From NCBI GenBank assembly GCA_025093555.1, contig JAIWNF010000060.1, positions 1 to 64,000 on the forward strand: a stretch of DNA of 64,000 bases, read 5' to 3'. The DNA comes from Circinella umbellata (taxonomy: Eukaryota > Mucoromycota > Mucoromycetes > Mucorales > Lichtheimiaceae). Below the pieces are notes generated by a model that did no database searches, was not told the DNA's origin, and worked only from the letters and a program-made list of their open reading frames with translations. Positions 10,897 to 23,640 of the stretch are shown piece after piece. Both the position numbers and the translations under genes were made by a program. Position 1 is the stretch's first letter. Each line of letters begins with the position of its first letter.

Positions 10897-13800
10897 CTTA
10901 TTATTGAAATTATCATTGGTTATTATTATTTTATGGATAGAATGCTTTAAAGTTTCTTAATAATGATTGTGGAATGGTTCATGGAAATGTACAAGTCTCT
11001 TCTATATTTATAAATGCAGCTGGTGAATGGAAACTAGGTGGATTTGAATTACTTTCTTCAATGAAGGATGAAAGTCCTTTAATTTTGGTAAATTATTCTT
11101 TTGATATGGATGATAAAGAAATATATCGGATGGAGAATATTTTATCTAAATTGTTACATTGATGATATCATATATTAGACATTGGGTGGATTGGCACCTG
11201 AAGCACAACGTTACGCAACACCTGAAGTAAAAAAATCTGGCTGGACTGTTATTAAAGAGTATGTATATATAAAAAAAGGGGAATTATGGATTTATTATTA
11301 AAAAGAAAGAACCTAACATAAGATGGTAAAACGGAAAAAAAAAAGTATACCTACAGCAGCTACAGATTCATATCATTTAGGATGTTTGATTTATGAAACA
11401 TATAATAATCGATTTGATACAACAGATCGATTATTGACTCAACGTGGTAATATCCCATCTTCCATGTTGGATATTTATCGAGCTTTACTACGACCCTCTC
11501 CTGCCAATCGTGCAGATGCAGATGCATTTCTTGATGAAGGATTACATAGTTTTTTTGCTCAAGATTTCGTTCAAGTAAATTTATTTTTGGAAAATATAAG
11601 TATTAAGGAACAAGGTGAACGTGAAGGTTTTTTCAGGTAAAATAACAATAAAGTGAAAGAGATAGATCTTTATTTATTTCATGCTGAATGGTATTTACAT
11701 AGAAAATTGGATAATGTGATTGATACATTTCCAAATGAATTTTCAAAATACAAGATTTTACCTGAACTCGTAAAAGCATTTGAATTTGGATCGGGTGGAG
11801 CAAAAGCATTAGGAGCAATATTAAAAATTGGTGAACATTTGGATAATCAAGAATATGAAAAAGTGATTGTAGATCCAATTGTGCGTATGTTTGCATCTCC
11901 TGATCGAGCCATTCGTGTTACCTTACTTGAGAATATGCCAAAATTCATTGAACATATACCCAACAAGGCTGTCCATAATCAAATATTTCCTCATGTGGTA
12001 AATTATTCTTATTCTTAGCGACACTTTTCTTTCTTTCGATATATATATATATATGTGTGTGTGTGTGTATGTATCTGTATACTTAATTCTTTATATACCT
12101 TTCTTTCTTTCTTTTATGATTCAGGCTACAGGTTTTACAGACACTGTTCCCATCATTCGAGAACAAACCATTAAATCTATTCTAGTTATTGTTCCCAAGG
12201 TAACAGGCTTTTCATTATAAAATATTATTGTTCCAAGCAACCAAAAAAAAAAAAAAAAGATCTACCCACTTTCTTTTTTATGCTTGTATTATATTAATAC
12301 TACGAAACTAATAATAATAATAATAGCTTAATGATCGTATCATCAATTATGATCTATTAAAATACTTGGCTAAATTACAAATGGATGAAGAACCAGGTAT
12401 TAGAACCAATACAACCATTTGTTTAGGTAAAATTACAAAACATTTGAATGATGGGGTAAGAAATCAAAAAAAAAAAATTATGAATGTTAAGTTTTTTTTT
12501 TCCATAGATTGATTAATGAAATATGTATGTATATATTTATAGACTAGAAAGAAGGTCCTTGTACCTGCCTTTACAAGAGGTCTTCGAGACGGTTTTCATC
12601 ATGCTCGGATAGCAGCTCTTATGGCTTTAATGGGTAAAATAAAAAATTTTAGATACACATTTCTTGATATTTTTTATGATTTATGATGATTGTATTATTT
12701 ATTAACTAAAAAAAAAAATTAGCTACTTCTGAATATTATGATCCATCGGAAAGTGCCGGTCGAATTGTACCTAGTATTTCTCAACTATTAATTGATAAAG
12801 AAAAGTAAGTTTTGTATGGGTTGGATTGTAAAAAGAGAGAGAGAGAGAAAGAAAATAATGTCGAATAATAATAACAATGATACATGTTATATAGAACTGT
12901 TCGAGTACAAGCATTTAAAGCAATTCATGTATTTATTACTCGCTTACAAGAACATGCAGATACAATGGTAAGATAATATACATTCGAGGAATGGGTTCTT
13001 TTTTTTTATTTAGTTCAAACAATTACGAACAAAACAACTAATCCAAATAAAAAAAAACAATATTCGTTTATGTAGCCTGAAACTGCATTAGAACCTATAA
13101 CAGCAACAAGCTCACCTACATCAAATACAGAAGCTAATGTACAAGCAGCTGGTGTTTCCATGGCTGGTGTATTTGGTGAAGCAACAAAAGGATTGGCAGG
13201 CTGGGCCGTGTCATCTCTCAATGCTCGTGTAAGTTTAATTTACTGAGAGTGAGGAGAGGGACAAAAAATGAATTATTTTCTTATCATTTTATTTTTTATT
13301 TTTTGCACTTTTATAGCTCGCTACACCGAGTGGAGAAATTAATAATCCATCTGATCTCACTCATAATGATAATAATAACAATCAACAAGAAGAAAGACCT
13401 TTATCAGCACCTATTTCCGATTCAACAAAACAAGGAGGATCAAGTCGTTTAAATCTTGCTCCTTTGAAGATGGATGATACCAATGGTTGGGATAATGATA
13501 ATAATGGAAATAATGATTTGATTGGATTTGAAGAAAATGATGGATGGGGTAAAAAAAAAAAAAAAAAATTAGTGTAGTACACACTATATATCTAATTTCT
13601 GCTGTTTTTTTTACTAACGGATAAGATATATATCTATCTAATTTCTATATATTTAGAACCATTCGAGACACCAATACAATCTGTACCGGAACCGATTACA
13701 GCTATTTTACCTTCTTCAACACATAATTCACGTGCAGCTATATCAACATTTGGTGGATCAGCATCACCAGCAACATCACCAGCAACATCAGCAGTATCTA

Positions 13801-14172
13801 AACCTATTTCTAAAGCACCTATGAAATTAGCACCATCCAAACCTAAACAATTAGGTAAAAAAAAAAAAAAAAAAAAAGGTTGATAATGATAGATAAGTTA
13901 TGTGTAACCTAACTATATATGATAAAATAGACGTATCAACATTTGTATCAGAAGAATCTAATAATAATACACCAACAATATCAAAAGAAGAAAAACGAGC
14001 TGAAATGGAAAGAAGAAGAGAAGAAAGACGTCAGGTAAATTATACAAATTAAGGTTTTTAAAGAGAAAAAAAGAGATAAGATATTAAATTTTTCTTTATC
14101 TTTTATAATAAATAGCGCATGGCAGAATTGCGGGAAAAGAAAAAAGGTGGCATTGGTGCCAAAAAAATTTAA
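10145..14172 (+). CDS. CEX1: SCY1-like pseudokinase with HEAT repeats (SCYL1/Cex1 family), 797 aa
   Basis: Seventeen exons join in frame: 10145-10285, 10428-10565, 10709-10816, 10941-11087, 11179-11258, 11346-11636, 11703-11997, 12125-12199, 12327-12455, 12543-12633, 12723-12804, 12895-12967, 13076-13228, 13317-13548, 13657-13854, 13931-14034 and 14116-14172. The kinase-like domain has HGN (residues 143-145) where HRD is expected and GGFE (about 162-165) where DFG is expected, so it is a pseudokinase, as in this family. The HEAT region follows, with RKLDNVIDTFPNEFSKYK, KIGEHLD, NQIFPHVATGF and REQTIKSILVI. The C-terminus is low complexity, then Arg/Glu-rich, ending RMAELREKKKG and AKKI. Family members act in COPI Golgi-ER traffic and nuclear tRNA export. 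The exact C-terminal COPI motif is not obvious here. The reading frame is intact. Confidence 0.93.
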
Positions 14173-14464
14173 TCTTTTTTTTTTCCTCCATTATTACTAA
14201 TAATATTAACACGCTTATCTCTTCTTATCATTTGATATTTCTTCATTTCCCCCCCCAACCCCTCTTATTATTAACAAATAATATATAAAATATATATATA
14301 CATATATAAAAGTTTTGGTATAATCTTTTATTTAATCATTTTGTACAACAAATTTACCAAAAAAAAAAGAAGAGAAAAAGAATTACAAAAAGTGAGATAA
14401 TAATAGTAGGGAGAAGAAGAAGAAAAAAAAATATACATGTATAAACTTTTTATTTTTATTTTTA

Positions 14465-16821
14465 CTACTCGGCCTGCGATATATTAGAAGATGATGATTG
14501 TTGTTGTTGTTCTATAGATCGAGCACTATTCCGTAATGATATTCTACGATGTTCTTGAGATGTCAAATAACCAGTTGTTGTATCAAACCAATGTTGTGTT
14601 CCAAATTTACGAGTCAATTCAGTCACTAACATGGATTCACCTTCTTTTCCACGTTTAGCTAAAGGTTCACTATACCATTTAATTGTGTGATCCCATCTAC
14701 CTTCACCCAATCCATTAATAAAATCTTCCCATTCATTATTGGTAAACGTTAAATGTAACTTGGATCCACTTAGTTCTTTGGTCATTAATAAAACACCTTG
14801 TCCAACTACTTTGGTTAATTGCATCATTCGCTCTCCAACAACAATATTTCGTCGGAATGCAGCCCAATTGGTTTCGGTTAATAAAGGTTCAATCCATCCA
14901 CGATAAGCTTTCATGTTAGCATTTCGTTCTCGATCACGTTCACTTGCGGTCATGGTCGTTGTTGTGGTCGTTGTCGTCATGGTAGTAGTAGTAGTTATAG
15001 TACTTGGATTCGTTGTTGATCCAGTTGCAGATGTATTTGGATTATTATGATTATTATTATCATTCTGTTGTTCATTTTGTTGCTGTTGCTGTTCTTCATT
15101 GATTTTGACCACTTCATTGGGATACAAGGTAGCAAAGTGAGATTGAAATTGATCAAATGCCAAATACAACCGGAAATAATCGGCATTATAATAGATACCA
15201 TTTTGGTTCATACCATTATCCAAATGAGGTTTCATATTAGAATGAATTGTTAAAATACGTAGTGCAGGTTCCAATAAATCAGCAGCTTCTTCAGCTGTAC
15301 GATTAGGATTAGCAGTAACATTAGGTGCTTGCTCAATAGCTAAACAAAAATCATTTGGAAGTCGTTGTGCTTTTTGTTCTAAATCAGATAAAGTGATACT
15401 TCGCATTCGACTAATAATTTCATCACCTATTTATTATATATGTATATATAAATATAAATATTTTGTGTACCAATAAAAAAGATAATATTTGGTCTAAATC
15501 TGTTTAGAAACAAAAAAAAAATCCCTTCTGTTCCCACTCTCCGCAATTTTTTTTTACTACTACTACTACTACGCACACACACACACATAAGACATGTATA
15601 CATAGGGTACACAACACACGCGCCTCATTCTTTCACCCCTTTTTTTTTCCCACACCCAATTCCCCACATTTACATAATATAGGGAATAAATAATAATAGT
15701 AAAATCTTACGTCTTTGTTCAAATTCACCATGACGATGAGGTACTTTAGGTTTTTTTGTAATAGGTGCAGGTAATGTAGCCAATTCATATGGAAAATTAA
15801 AATCCGGTACTTGTCTTTTCCGTTTTCGCATCAAAGAGGCTTGTGTTAATACCCCTTGTTCTGCATAACGTTGTAATAATGCTGGTTCTCGAGCAATTTG
15901 TCCATCTTGATAATAAAAGCCACGTTGTTTAGGTTCTACTAATACTTCACTTGTATTTCTTGTTAAAGCGTTACTTAGTAACGTATGTAAATAAGGATAT
16001 TTTTGAAGTGGATCTTCTTGATGTTGTGATGGTTGTGCTTGATGAAGTGGGAAATGATGATGCTGTGGTGGTGGTGGTGGTGGTAGTGGTGGCGGATGAG
16101 ATGATTGATGGTGTGGTTGTTGTGGAAGTGCTTGTTGTTGTGAAGAAGAAGAAGAAGATTGGGATGGAGGCGTTGGAAATTGGGTATAGGATCGGAATGA
16201 ATCAGTTGAGGTATTATTATTTTCTGGTGGAGGTGCATCCACACCATTATTTGATAAAAGTCGTGATAATGAAGAGGTAGAGGTAGACCATTGATCATCT
16301 TCTTCATGATACGGGGTATTATTAGTATCATTGTTCGTAATAGATGTATTTGTTGTTGCTGCTGTTATTGTTGAATTATTAGTAGTACCATGACTTGTAG
16401 TAGTACTAGTAGTCGTATCATGATTATTCCCACTACAACAAGAATAAGTTCCTTGTGGTAATATGACAGTACCCAATTGATGATTATCGTCACGGAATAA
16501 AATTCTATCGTCATGAATAGTTTTACTAAACTTGACATGATCACCTAATGCATATGTAATACAAAATAAAAGTTTGGCCACTCGATTTGTATCCGGTTTC
16601 TTGCGTAAGATTTGTTTGACAATGCGAAACAAATCTAAAAGGTCGTCGTCTGTTAAAATGTCTTCTGCTTGTGCATTGTAGAAATGACCCAACACATTCG
16701 CTTGTAATAAACATTGATCATTATTATTATTATTATTAGTTAAAGGAAGAGCGGTTGTAGTAGTGGAAGAAGAAGAAGGAGCCCTTGGCTCATGAGTTAT
16801 TTCTGAATGTAACGTGTTCAT
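14465..16821 (-). CDS. Unrecognised low-complexity protein, 690 aa
   Basis: Exons complement(15711-16821) and complement(14465-15426) join within an arginine codon (FEQRR then DEIISRM) across a 284-nt intron. The total is 691 codons including stop. Three ordered segments alternate with disordered tracts. An N-terminal helical region (about residues 35-120) contains AEDILTDDDLLDLFRIV and RVAKLLFCITYALGDHVKF. A central part follows Thr/Asn/Ser, Gln, Pro and His runs and has basic RKRKRQVPDFNFP and ITKKPKVPHRHG, which look like nuclear localisation signals. A C-terminal region (about 370-690) is interrupted by poly-Gln/Asn and poly-Thr and holds AYRGWIEPLLTETNW and RWDHTIKWYSEPL. I do not recognise the family. 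Nuclear location and a role in gene regulation are guesses from composition. It is convergent with the SCY1-like gene, 292 bp away. Confidence 0.8.
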
Positions 16822-17954
16822 GAGAAGGAAAAAAAAAAAAAAAAGAAGAAAAAAAAAAAGAAAAAAAAAATGTAAAGTCCCTGAGTCCTAAAAAGTAATC
16901 GACAATTTGTTATCTTCTCCGGATTCTCGAACTTTTTTTTTTTAAATAGCCGCTTATATGTTAATTAAGTGATACGAAAAAATGATAACCACTTGGGCAA
17001 AGATTACAAAAAAAGAAAGAGATAGATTACAACCGTATACATACTATTTACGATCAGAATTTCCTTTTTATTTTGTTTCACACACACAAAAAAAAAAAGA
17101 TACTACTTTTTGGTCACACATAAATTGGAAGTTTAAAAGGAAACACATACACATTGATATATAATATATAACCTCAAATTGTTGTTCAAAGTAAAAGACA
17201 ACCTATACCATTAAAAGAAAAAATTATCAATTGGAACTTTCCGAATATTTACATAATTATTTCTTATTTTTAAACAGACCTTTCTTTTCCAAGTAAACGG
17301 CTTGTATACTTTTTCAAATTTTGGCGTGAAGCATTAGTGAATTTCATGTATATTTTTATTATAAAATCAGTTAATGAAGATAAGTACATTACAACAAGTT
17401 TGAAAAAAAAAAAAAAGCATAAGTCCGGTCCTTTAAATTGAAGAAATGAGTATGCCTAAAACTGGTTTATCAATGGCTTGGATTTTTTTTTTTGAATACA
17501 TGTTAAAAAAGAATTCTGTCCATGGGAGAAAAAAAAAACAGAACTAACTTGTATTAGACTGTTTTATTTATTTAAGCATTTGTATTATTGTACTATGCTT
17601 GAAGTTGTCAATTACTGCATATTTTTTTATTCACAAGCAAATGTTTCATGTCGATTGAGTTAAATAAATAATCAAATGAATACGATGTTTGAATAGATAT
17701 AGTTACTTTGAATTAAATTGTTCTTTTGACAAATTTTGATATTGAGTTGTCAAATCATGCATTGATAAGGGAAAGGACCGTATCTGTTTCCGCACCTATG
17801 GATATACATAGCTATACAATCGTTCAAGTGCCGAATCGGAACAATACGCTTCCCCCCTCCCACACCTTCTTTGATACTTTTAATGCAGTTAATATATCAC
17901 TTATAAATTATAAAGAAAAATGAATCATAAACCAATAAAAAATAGTATGTATTA
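16822..17954. other. 1.1-kb gap with no gene
   Basis: Upstream of the 690-residue gene is a purine-rich (AAG/A) tract at about 16828-16870 that may be part of its promoter. The rest is AT-rich with homopolymer runs. No ORF with a recognisable motif was found. Confidence 0.5.
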
Positions 17955-19796
17955 CAGAGTTGAAGTTAAATTTGGCCATGCAAACTAAGATTTTGATAAT
18001 GGGCCACTGATCTTGAAGTTGAGCCATGCCCAGCAAACTTATGCCACGTATGATGACCAACCTTCAAAAATTGAATGTTTACAAATTTGACCCAAGAAAA
18101 GTACAATATATATGGGGTGGTGCAAATGACATGTTACGAAAAGACACCTTTTTTTTTTTGCTCTTGAAATTTTTATTTATATTTGTTGTTACCATGGGAG
18201 ACAATAGCACCACTGACAGTAACATTACCACTACTGACGAGAGACTTATACTGTTCCAAAACTACATGAACTGGGAGCGCGCTACAGGTCTCTATTATAG
18301 ACACAAGATAGAGGAAAATGAAAGAAAAAAAAGCTTAAACTATTTACCAGTAGCAATAATGTATCTTCACCTCATCCTCGCAGGCGATACAATACAATAA
18401 ATGGTATCCAAGTTCCAAAAATGGTTAATTTATTACACGAATTTGAAGGCTTGTCGATTAGTGTCGTTCCACGCAACGTTACTTTGCCTTAGTCAACTAC
18501 ATAACAACGCGTCAATCAATGGAACAAACCGTATAATAATGGTGAAGATGTATTTCTGGACTATTCCAAAAAGACTTGTGCTAAATCAAAGCTTGCTCGC
18601 TCACTGATGAGCATACCGCTTGTATTTTTGAAAAAAATCACGAACAACCAACGGTCAGCTGTAATAATGTCATTGCATTACAGTACTTTGTCAACATTTC
18701 AAAGATTTGACTATTACTAGCTATGCTGTTGATGACCCCATGTGCAAAAAATGTGATATCGCCTACAAGCCCATAGCTAGCCAACTTATTACTTGTAATG
18801 AAGAAGATACAACTATTTTACAGCGATACGAATCTGTACCAGCCATGATTGTATTTGGAATTAACTTCTTTCTTGAGTGTGTTTTCTTTGATGAGGTGAG
18901 TGTCAATAGAAATATGTACTGCTATTAGGATTGGCCCGACGTTGGAAAACCATGTAAAATCACTGTAGAAACAAAAGGACTGAATATTGGCATATTAAGA
19001 GCTACTACTTGCCGTATAAAAGGGAAATAGAGATAAATACCTAAGGCATGTAAGATAAAATAAAATGGATAGAAATGGATAACAAAGTAGAAGTCTTGTG
19101 AGAATCAATTAGGTCTTTTATTATATAAAAATAAAGTATCAAGATAAAAAGATAATGTTATATTATTCTAAGTCTATATTATATTCGTTGGTATATAATT
19201 TCCCCATCCTACGATGATGGGTTCACTTGTTGTTTTTGTTTCAATATATTGATACATGTAATGATATGTTTTATATTATTACGTTGTATTATTGGTATGC
19301 CTTTAACCTTTTCCTTGTCATCCCAACAAGGTTTTTTAAATATTCCCTTCCAAACTTATGAACTGTCTCAAACAACTATGTCCAACCGGACGCTGTGTTT
19401 AACGGGGACCTTAAATAAAACAAATGAACTTATCGTATTATTGACATATGATTATGATTGGTATATTCTTATTCTTATATGTTTCATTTGGTATGAATTG
19501 CTTAATATGATATAATAGAGAAGTACGTAACCGATATTATTATGTTTGAGTTAGATCGGTGTGCATTATTATTATTTATTATGGATGGTCGGTAGGAATA
19601 TCACACTACTGCTCACACTGTCATTATATTGTCTAGAGGAGACGTTTGAATGTGCAAGAACAACTAAGGATATAAAAGCTGATGATGGCTTGACACCCAA
19701 AAAGAAACAACTTGTGGCAATTCACGGAATTTATTGGATGAGTACTTATCAATATCAAAACCTAGGGTTTCCTGTATCAATATCTTGTTAAAGACA
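17955..19796 (+). mobile_element. Degenerate Tc1/mariner-like transposon, interrupted
   Basis: The left end begins after TA at 17953-17954 with TTGAAGTTAAATTTGGCCA (from 17960), which matches the TIR of the element at 40553. Translated scraps on the plus strand include LLHEFEGLSISVVPRNV (about 18432) and CVFFDEVSVNRNM (18860-18920), the second with the Asp-Glu expected in a Tc1/mariner DDE domain, then KPCKITVETKGLNIGIL. Stops and frame changes are frequent. About 600 bp of foreign sequence (about 19030-19630) splits the coding scraps. The segment 19631-19796 matches 40668-40830 almost base for base. Similarity to the other copy stops at about 19796, so the right end is missing. Confidence 0.6.
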
Positions 19797-20590
19797 ATTC
19801 CTACTCCCTTTCATATATTCTCAACACGCCAATAATTTACAACCAGCATTATCCAAACGAACGAATCGGCTACTTTAAAGACAAATGGTCAAAAGTACGC
19901 CAATTGCTGAAAGAACTTCATCCAACATCCAACATCCAACCAACTACAATACTACAATACTACGACCCTAACCCTAGTCAAAACTTTTAAATGACAACTA
20001 CAATGATTTTTCTTTTCTTTTTCTTCTTCTTCAAAAGCACCCTTTCCATTATGATCTTTAGGAAATATATAGTTATTTATATAAGAGCCCTTGCTAAATG
20101 CTATACCATTCAAAAATTCTGCTTCACTACAATGTAATTTAGTAGAACTTATTTGTCCCATATTTCTTTATCATTAATTTAAAAGTATTTTTAGACTAAT
20201 CATTGATTAATTACATCAATAATACTTATTGTACCTCTGTTTCCTTATAGCTATGATTTTTCCCCTGTACCCAAACAGGGTTCTTTCCTTTTTACAAATT
20301 CTGAACTGTCTCGAACAAAAATGTCAAACCTAACAATGTGTTCAAAAGGGACATTAAACAAAACAATAAATTCTCATCGTATAATACAAAACCATCCTTT
20401 AGCTCCTTTCATTACTTTGCACGTCGAACTCTTTATAAATATATGAATGTTACCATTATTGATATCTTTTTCTTTACTCTTACATTTTCCTTGTTTCCCA
20501 ATCAGGGGTCCAAACAAAGATCTCAGACCTAATGATGTGCTCAACAAAGAAGTTAATAAAACAAGACTCTTTTATCGTTTAGTGCAAAAT
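19290..20590 (+). repeat. Three diverged copies of a ~110-150-bp repeat
   Basis: Three stretches share the same order of words: CCTTGTCATCCCAACAAGG ... GAACTGTCTCAAACAA ... GGACCTTAAATAAAACAA (about 19296-19445), CCCAAACAGGG ... GAACTGTCTCGAACAA ... GGGACATTAAACAAAACAA (about 20265-20400), and CCCAATCAGGGG ... ATCTCAGACC ... TTAATAAAACAAG (about 20490-20570). All are in direct orientation. The identity of the repeat is unknown. Confidence 0.55.
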
Positions 20591-21028
20591 ATAAGAAAGG
20601 CGGTTTTGATTCAAAAGGTGTTATGATTTTGATCATATTCTTGTGGTTCTTTATTTTCATCCTTAACTATACGAGTTTGTAAGTTTTTGAAATACTCCTT
20701 AAGAATTGGGGCTTAAAAATAACAAAATTAGTTGTACATCCCATCACGCAGCAAGTCTCTCATTTAATTTTATACGAACTATTTGTGAGATTACGTTTTA
20801 TTACAAAACAGAAAATGCGACAAAAAACAAAGCTTAGAATAAAATAGATTAGCTTTATTGTTTATAAATCAGTATATAAATCTTCTCCTTGAAGACTTGC
20901 CAAACAACTTATGCAGGACATAGTGACTTCGGGGAGTTGCTCGTTATTGCAGGTCATAAAGACGCACAATGATGAGTAAAGATTGTCCGGGCTGCGGGCT
21001 CGAACACGGCCCAAGTCCAGCGTGGACA
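19797..21028. other. Repeat-rich interval without a supported gene
   Basis: Apart from two of the repeat copies listed separately, I see only short frames. Two units matching the fungal telomere word CCCTAA lie at about 19966-19976; two units are not evidence of a telomere. Confidence 0.4.
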
Positions 21029-21157
21029 GGTTGTTCTGTATTCCAGGCCATGAAGGCGTAGAATGGCGAACGGTTGTTCTGTATTCCAGGCCATGAAGAC
21101 GGAGAATGGCGAACGGGTGTTCTGTGTTCCAGGCCATGAAGGCGTAGATCGGTGAAC
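21029..21157. repeat. Three tandem 43-bp units, GC-richer than the surroundings
   Basis: Units are 21029-21071, 21072-21114 and 21115-21157. Each contains TTCTGTRTTCCAGGCCATGA followed by a GAATGGCGAAC-like end. Units 1 and 2 differ at a few positions; unit 3 is more diverged. Flanking sequence (20930-21028) is also unusually GC-rich. A 43-bp period is not a multiple of three, so this is probably a minisatellite rather than a protein repeat, although the minus strand stays open across it. Confidence 0.8.
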
Positions 21158-21756
21158 TTTGTTTTCCAAAAGAATAGAAAAGTTACCTATTCATTTTTTC
21201 TTTGCAATAGGTTATATTCGGAGAATAAAATGGATAGACCCACTAAAAAAATCACACACATTTTGTAGTGATGAATAGTGACTATAAAATTGGTCATACG
21301 TCATGGCAATTATTTAAATCACACACACAACAATGAACAACAAACTCTTTTCCCCTTTTTCATCTTTTCCATCTTTTCCATCTCTTGACTCGGCTCAGTC
21401 AAGTCATATTTCGAGTTTTAATTCCTTTAAATATTTTGTGTGAAGGAACAAGAGAGTCCGTTTGGTCAAGTCTTTATTATGACTTATTAATTACGTAGTC
21501 TTATTATTACGTATATAGTTTTTAATTCATCCCATTATTTCGTATCGCTGGTTCACAGTCGTCTTTCTTTCTTTGTATTGTTGTATCTCTGCTGTTGTAG
21601 TCGTTTATATCTCTGTCCTTCTATATTTTATTGGTATGGATCAGTCGTTTTCTTATTTCTCATATATTATATCTCTAAATTTTATATCTTGTATCTCATT
21701 CTCAATTATTATTGGCTTAGTGTGACAGTAATTTATAAAATTTAACCTCACCCGGT

Positions 21757-21757
<1 letters not shown>

Positions 21758-21784
<27 letters not shown>
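21758..21784. repeat. (TA)n microsatellite
   Basis: An uninterrupted dinucleotide run of about 27 nt. Similar runs occur at about 10869-10896 and 43199-43228. Confidence 0.9.
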
Positions 21785-21787
<3 letters not shown>

Positions 21788-21789
21788 AT

Positions 21790-23640
21790 CAACTGGATAT
21801 GTATAAAGAAGCACCTGGTGATTTTAATCCTGAATTTGATGATAAACTTACATTTGACATTGGTTGAGCTATGTATTCTATAAATGGTAATTATGAATTC
21901 AAAAAAGGTGTTTGTACATGCTACAAAAAGATTTGCCATGGTTTTGTCTTATGCAAAAACGAAAAATGTCCCTTTTTTAATTTTCAGCGTTGACCCACTA
22001 TTACACATACTGCATTAGAGCATCAAATTGTAAAAGTTGCTTTGGTGATTGAAGCATGACAGTACTTGTGAGGCGTACGCATTTTTTCTTCGAAGGCTCA
22101 ACATGTATTCTTGAACATCATGGTGAGCACAACTACAATCAAATTCACAAAGATATTAAAGTACGGCCCGAAAACCGTCCTCACTATCTTGGTGAACATA
22201 ATCGCCATAAGCAGCAGTAACAACGCGATCAGTATCTTGACATCAATGAGAGAGACGAAGGACCGGATGGATTTAAAGCAGCAAGCATTGTCGACAGGAG
22301 AGGCTAAAGCATTAGTCACTGGTATTTCGGTTAAGGAAGGGGTAATGAGATAATCAGTACGAAAAGCTATTCCAGTATAAGGTAATTTAAATCACCTTAG
22401 CTACGAGGTTCGACATTCTTGATAATTTTGAACAGTATGAAATCGAATATCCAAATTTTTTACATCAGCAAAAAATCACGTATCTTTCATTTATTATCAC
22501 ATTCAGGGCACGACACAATTTTTAAGCCATTTCCCATGTGTCACCAACGTCAGTTACTCAGCATTTCGAAAGGGGGTTGACACAAGAATATTTCATTGCT
22601 TCTTTTTAGACGTACAAAATCGACTTTAGTTGACTGGATAACTCTGTGGCACATCATGGATTATAGCCTACCACAAAAAAAAAAAGGTTGGATTTCAGCA
22701 AATATACCCAGTCTATTTGGGGTATGACGGATGAACCCGAGTATTTTAAGGGGTGTTGCGTGCATTGGATCCAATCAGTACAAAAAATCAGCAGCATCCA
22801 TACAATTGTATAAATTGACAGGCGCACCATTATTTTTGGAACTTACCACCAAGTTGTACACTACTCCAATAAACACAGAATCCTTGTCGAATTTTCAAAT
22901 GCTCGTATATGGCTAAGGTAGTGTTTGTGAACTGATGTTCGTACCATGATTTTTGTTTGCGGGTCCGTTATGAAGATTAATTTACGCTTCCATATGTCCC
23001 ATACATCGACCAACGTCGAGGCTTAATAAAGATGGCCGATCGCTTCGAACAACATTATGTGAAGCACTAAAACTTCTCCATAATGACTTATCACCATTTT
23101 ACGAATATGAGATGGTAATATTGTATAACCGCCAAGCATGCATATAAAAACCAAACAGAATTGGAACAAGGCACTATGCTGAAAATGGTTCTCATGTCCA
23201 TTGGATTTTTGTTGCTTTCTTTGGTAATGAAAAACAACTTCAGAAGCAAGAACGCGCAAAACGGAATGCTGCATTACAACAAGCAATTGATAGTACCAAA
23301 GTGAGTACTCAACGTGATTACTTGGTAGTTGCTGATAGAAATGGCAATGTACACTCTGAATATGGGAGTGTTATTTTCATGGATGAGCATGAATTACCGG
23401 CTTTGGATATTGATGACCCTGTCATCCATAATGAGTTGGAACGTATTCAGGAAACAGAAGACTATGATAATGATTTATGTATCCGCTCAGATACACCTTA
23501 CGACGTCCATACATGCATAAAACAACATTACAACTTGAAGATTTATATAAATATATCGGTCTTAAAGATGTTGACGACATTATCTATTCATCCACAATAA
23601 TGAACAACGCTACCCCGCATGGTTAAACGGGAGTTCTAGA
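21790..23640 (+). pseudogene. Decayed MULE-like transposase remnant
   Basis: Plus-strand fragments in changing frames look like one old transposase. First is CTCYKKICHGFVLC followed by KNEKCPF (about 21911-21975), a Cys-rich N-terminal finger. Next comes CILEHHGEHNYNQ (about 22105), then EYFKGCCVHWIQSVQK (about 22740-22790). The last part is a longer open C-terminal piece with QQAIDSTKVSTQRDYLVVAD (about 23278-23340), ending in DNDLCIRSDTPYDV. The Cys-rich start, the C-x-H-W/F step and the conserved 'RDYL-VAD' tail resemble MULE-type transposases of Mucoromycota; this is a memory-based match. It has many stops. It is a different family from the intact MULE at 50.4-53.0 kb. Confidence 0.45.

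Noticed and set aside
11575..11702. GTAAAT at 11575 as an intron donor in the SCY1-like gene
   Set aside because: The following codons (NLFLENISIKEQ) fit the family, so the exon continues to 11636 and the intron is 11637-11702.
19964..19976. CCCTAACCCTA, a telomere-like word
   Set aside because: Only two units; expected by chance or from repeat debris. No evidence for a chromosome end or fusion.
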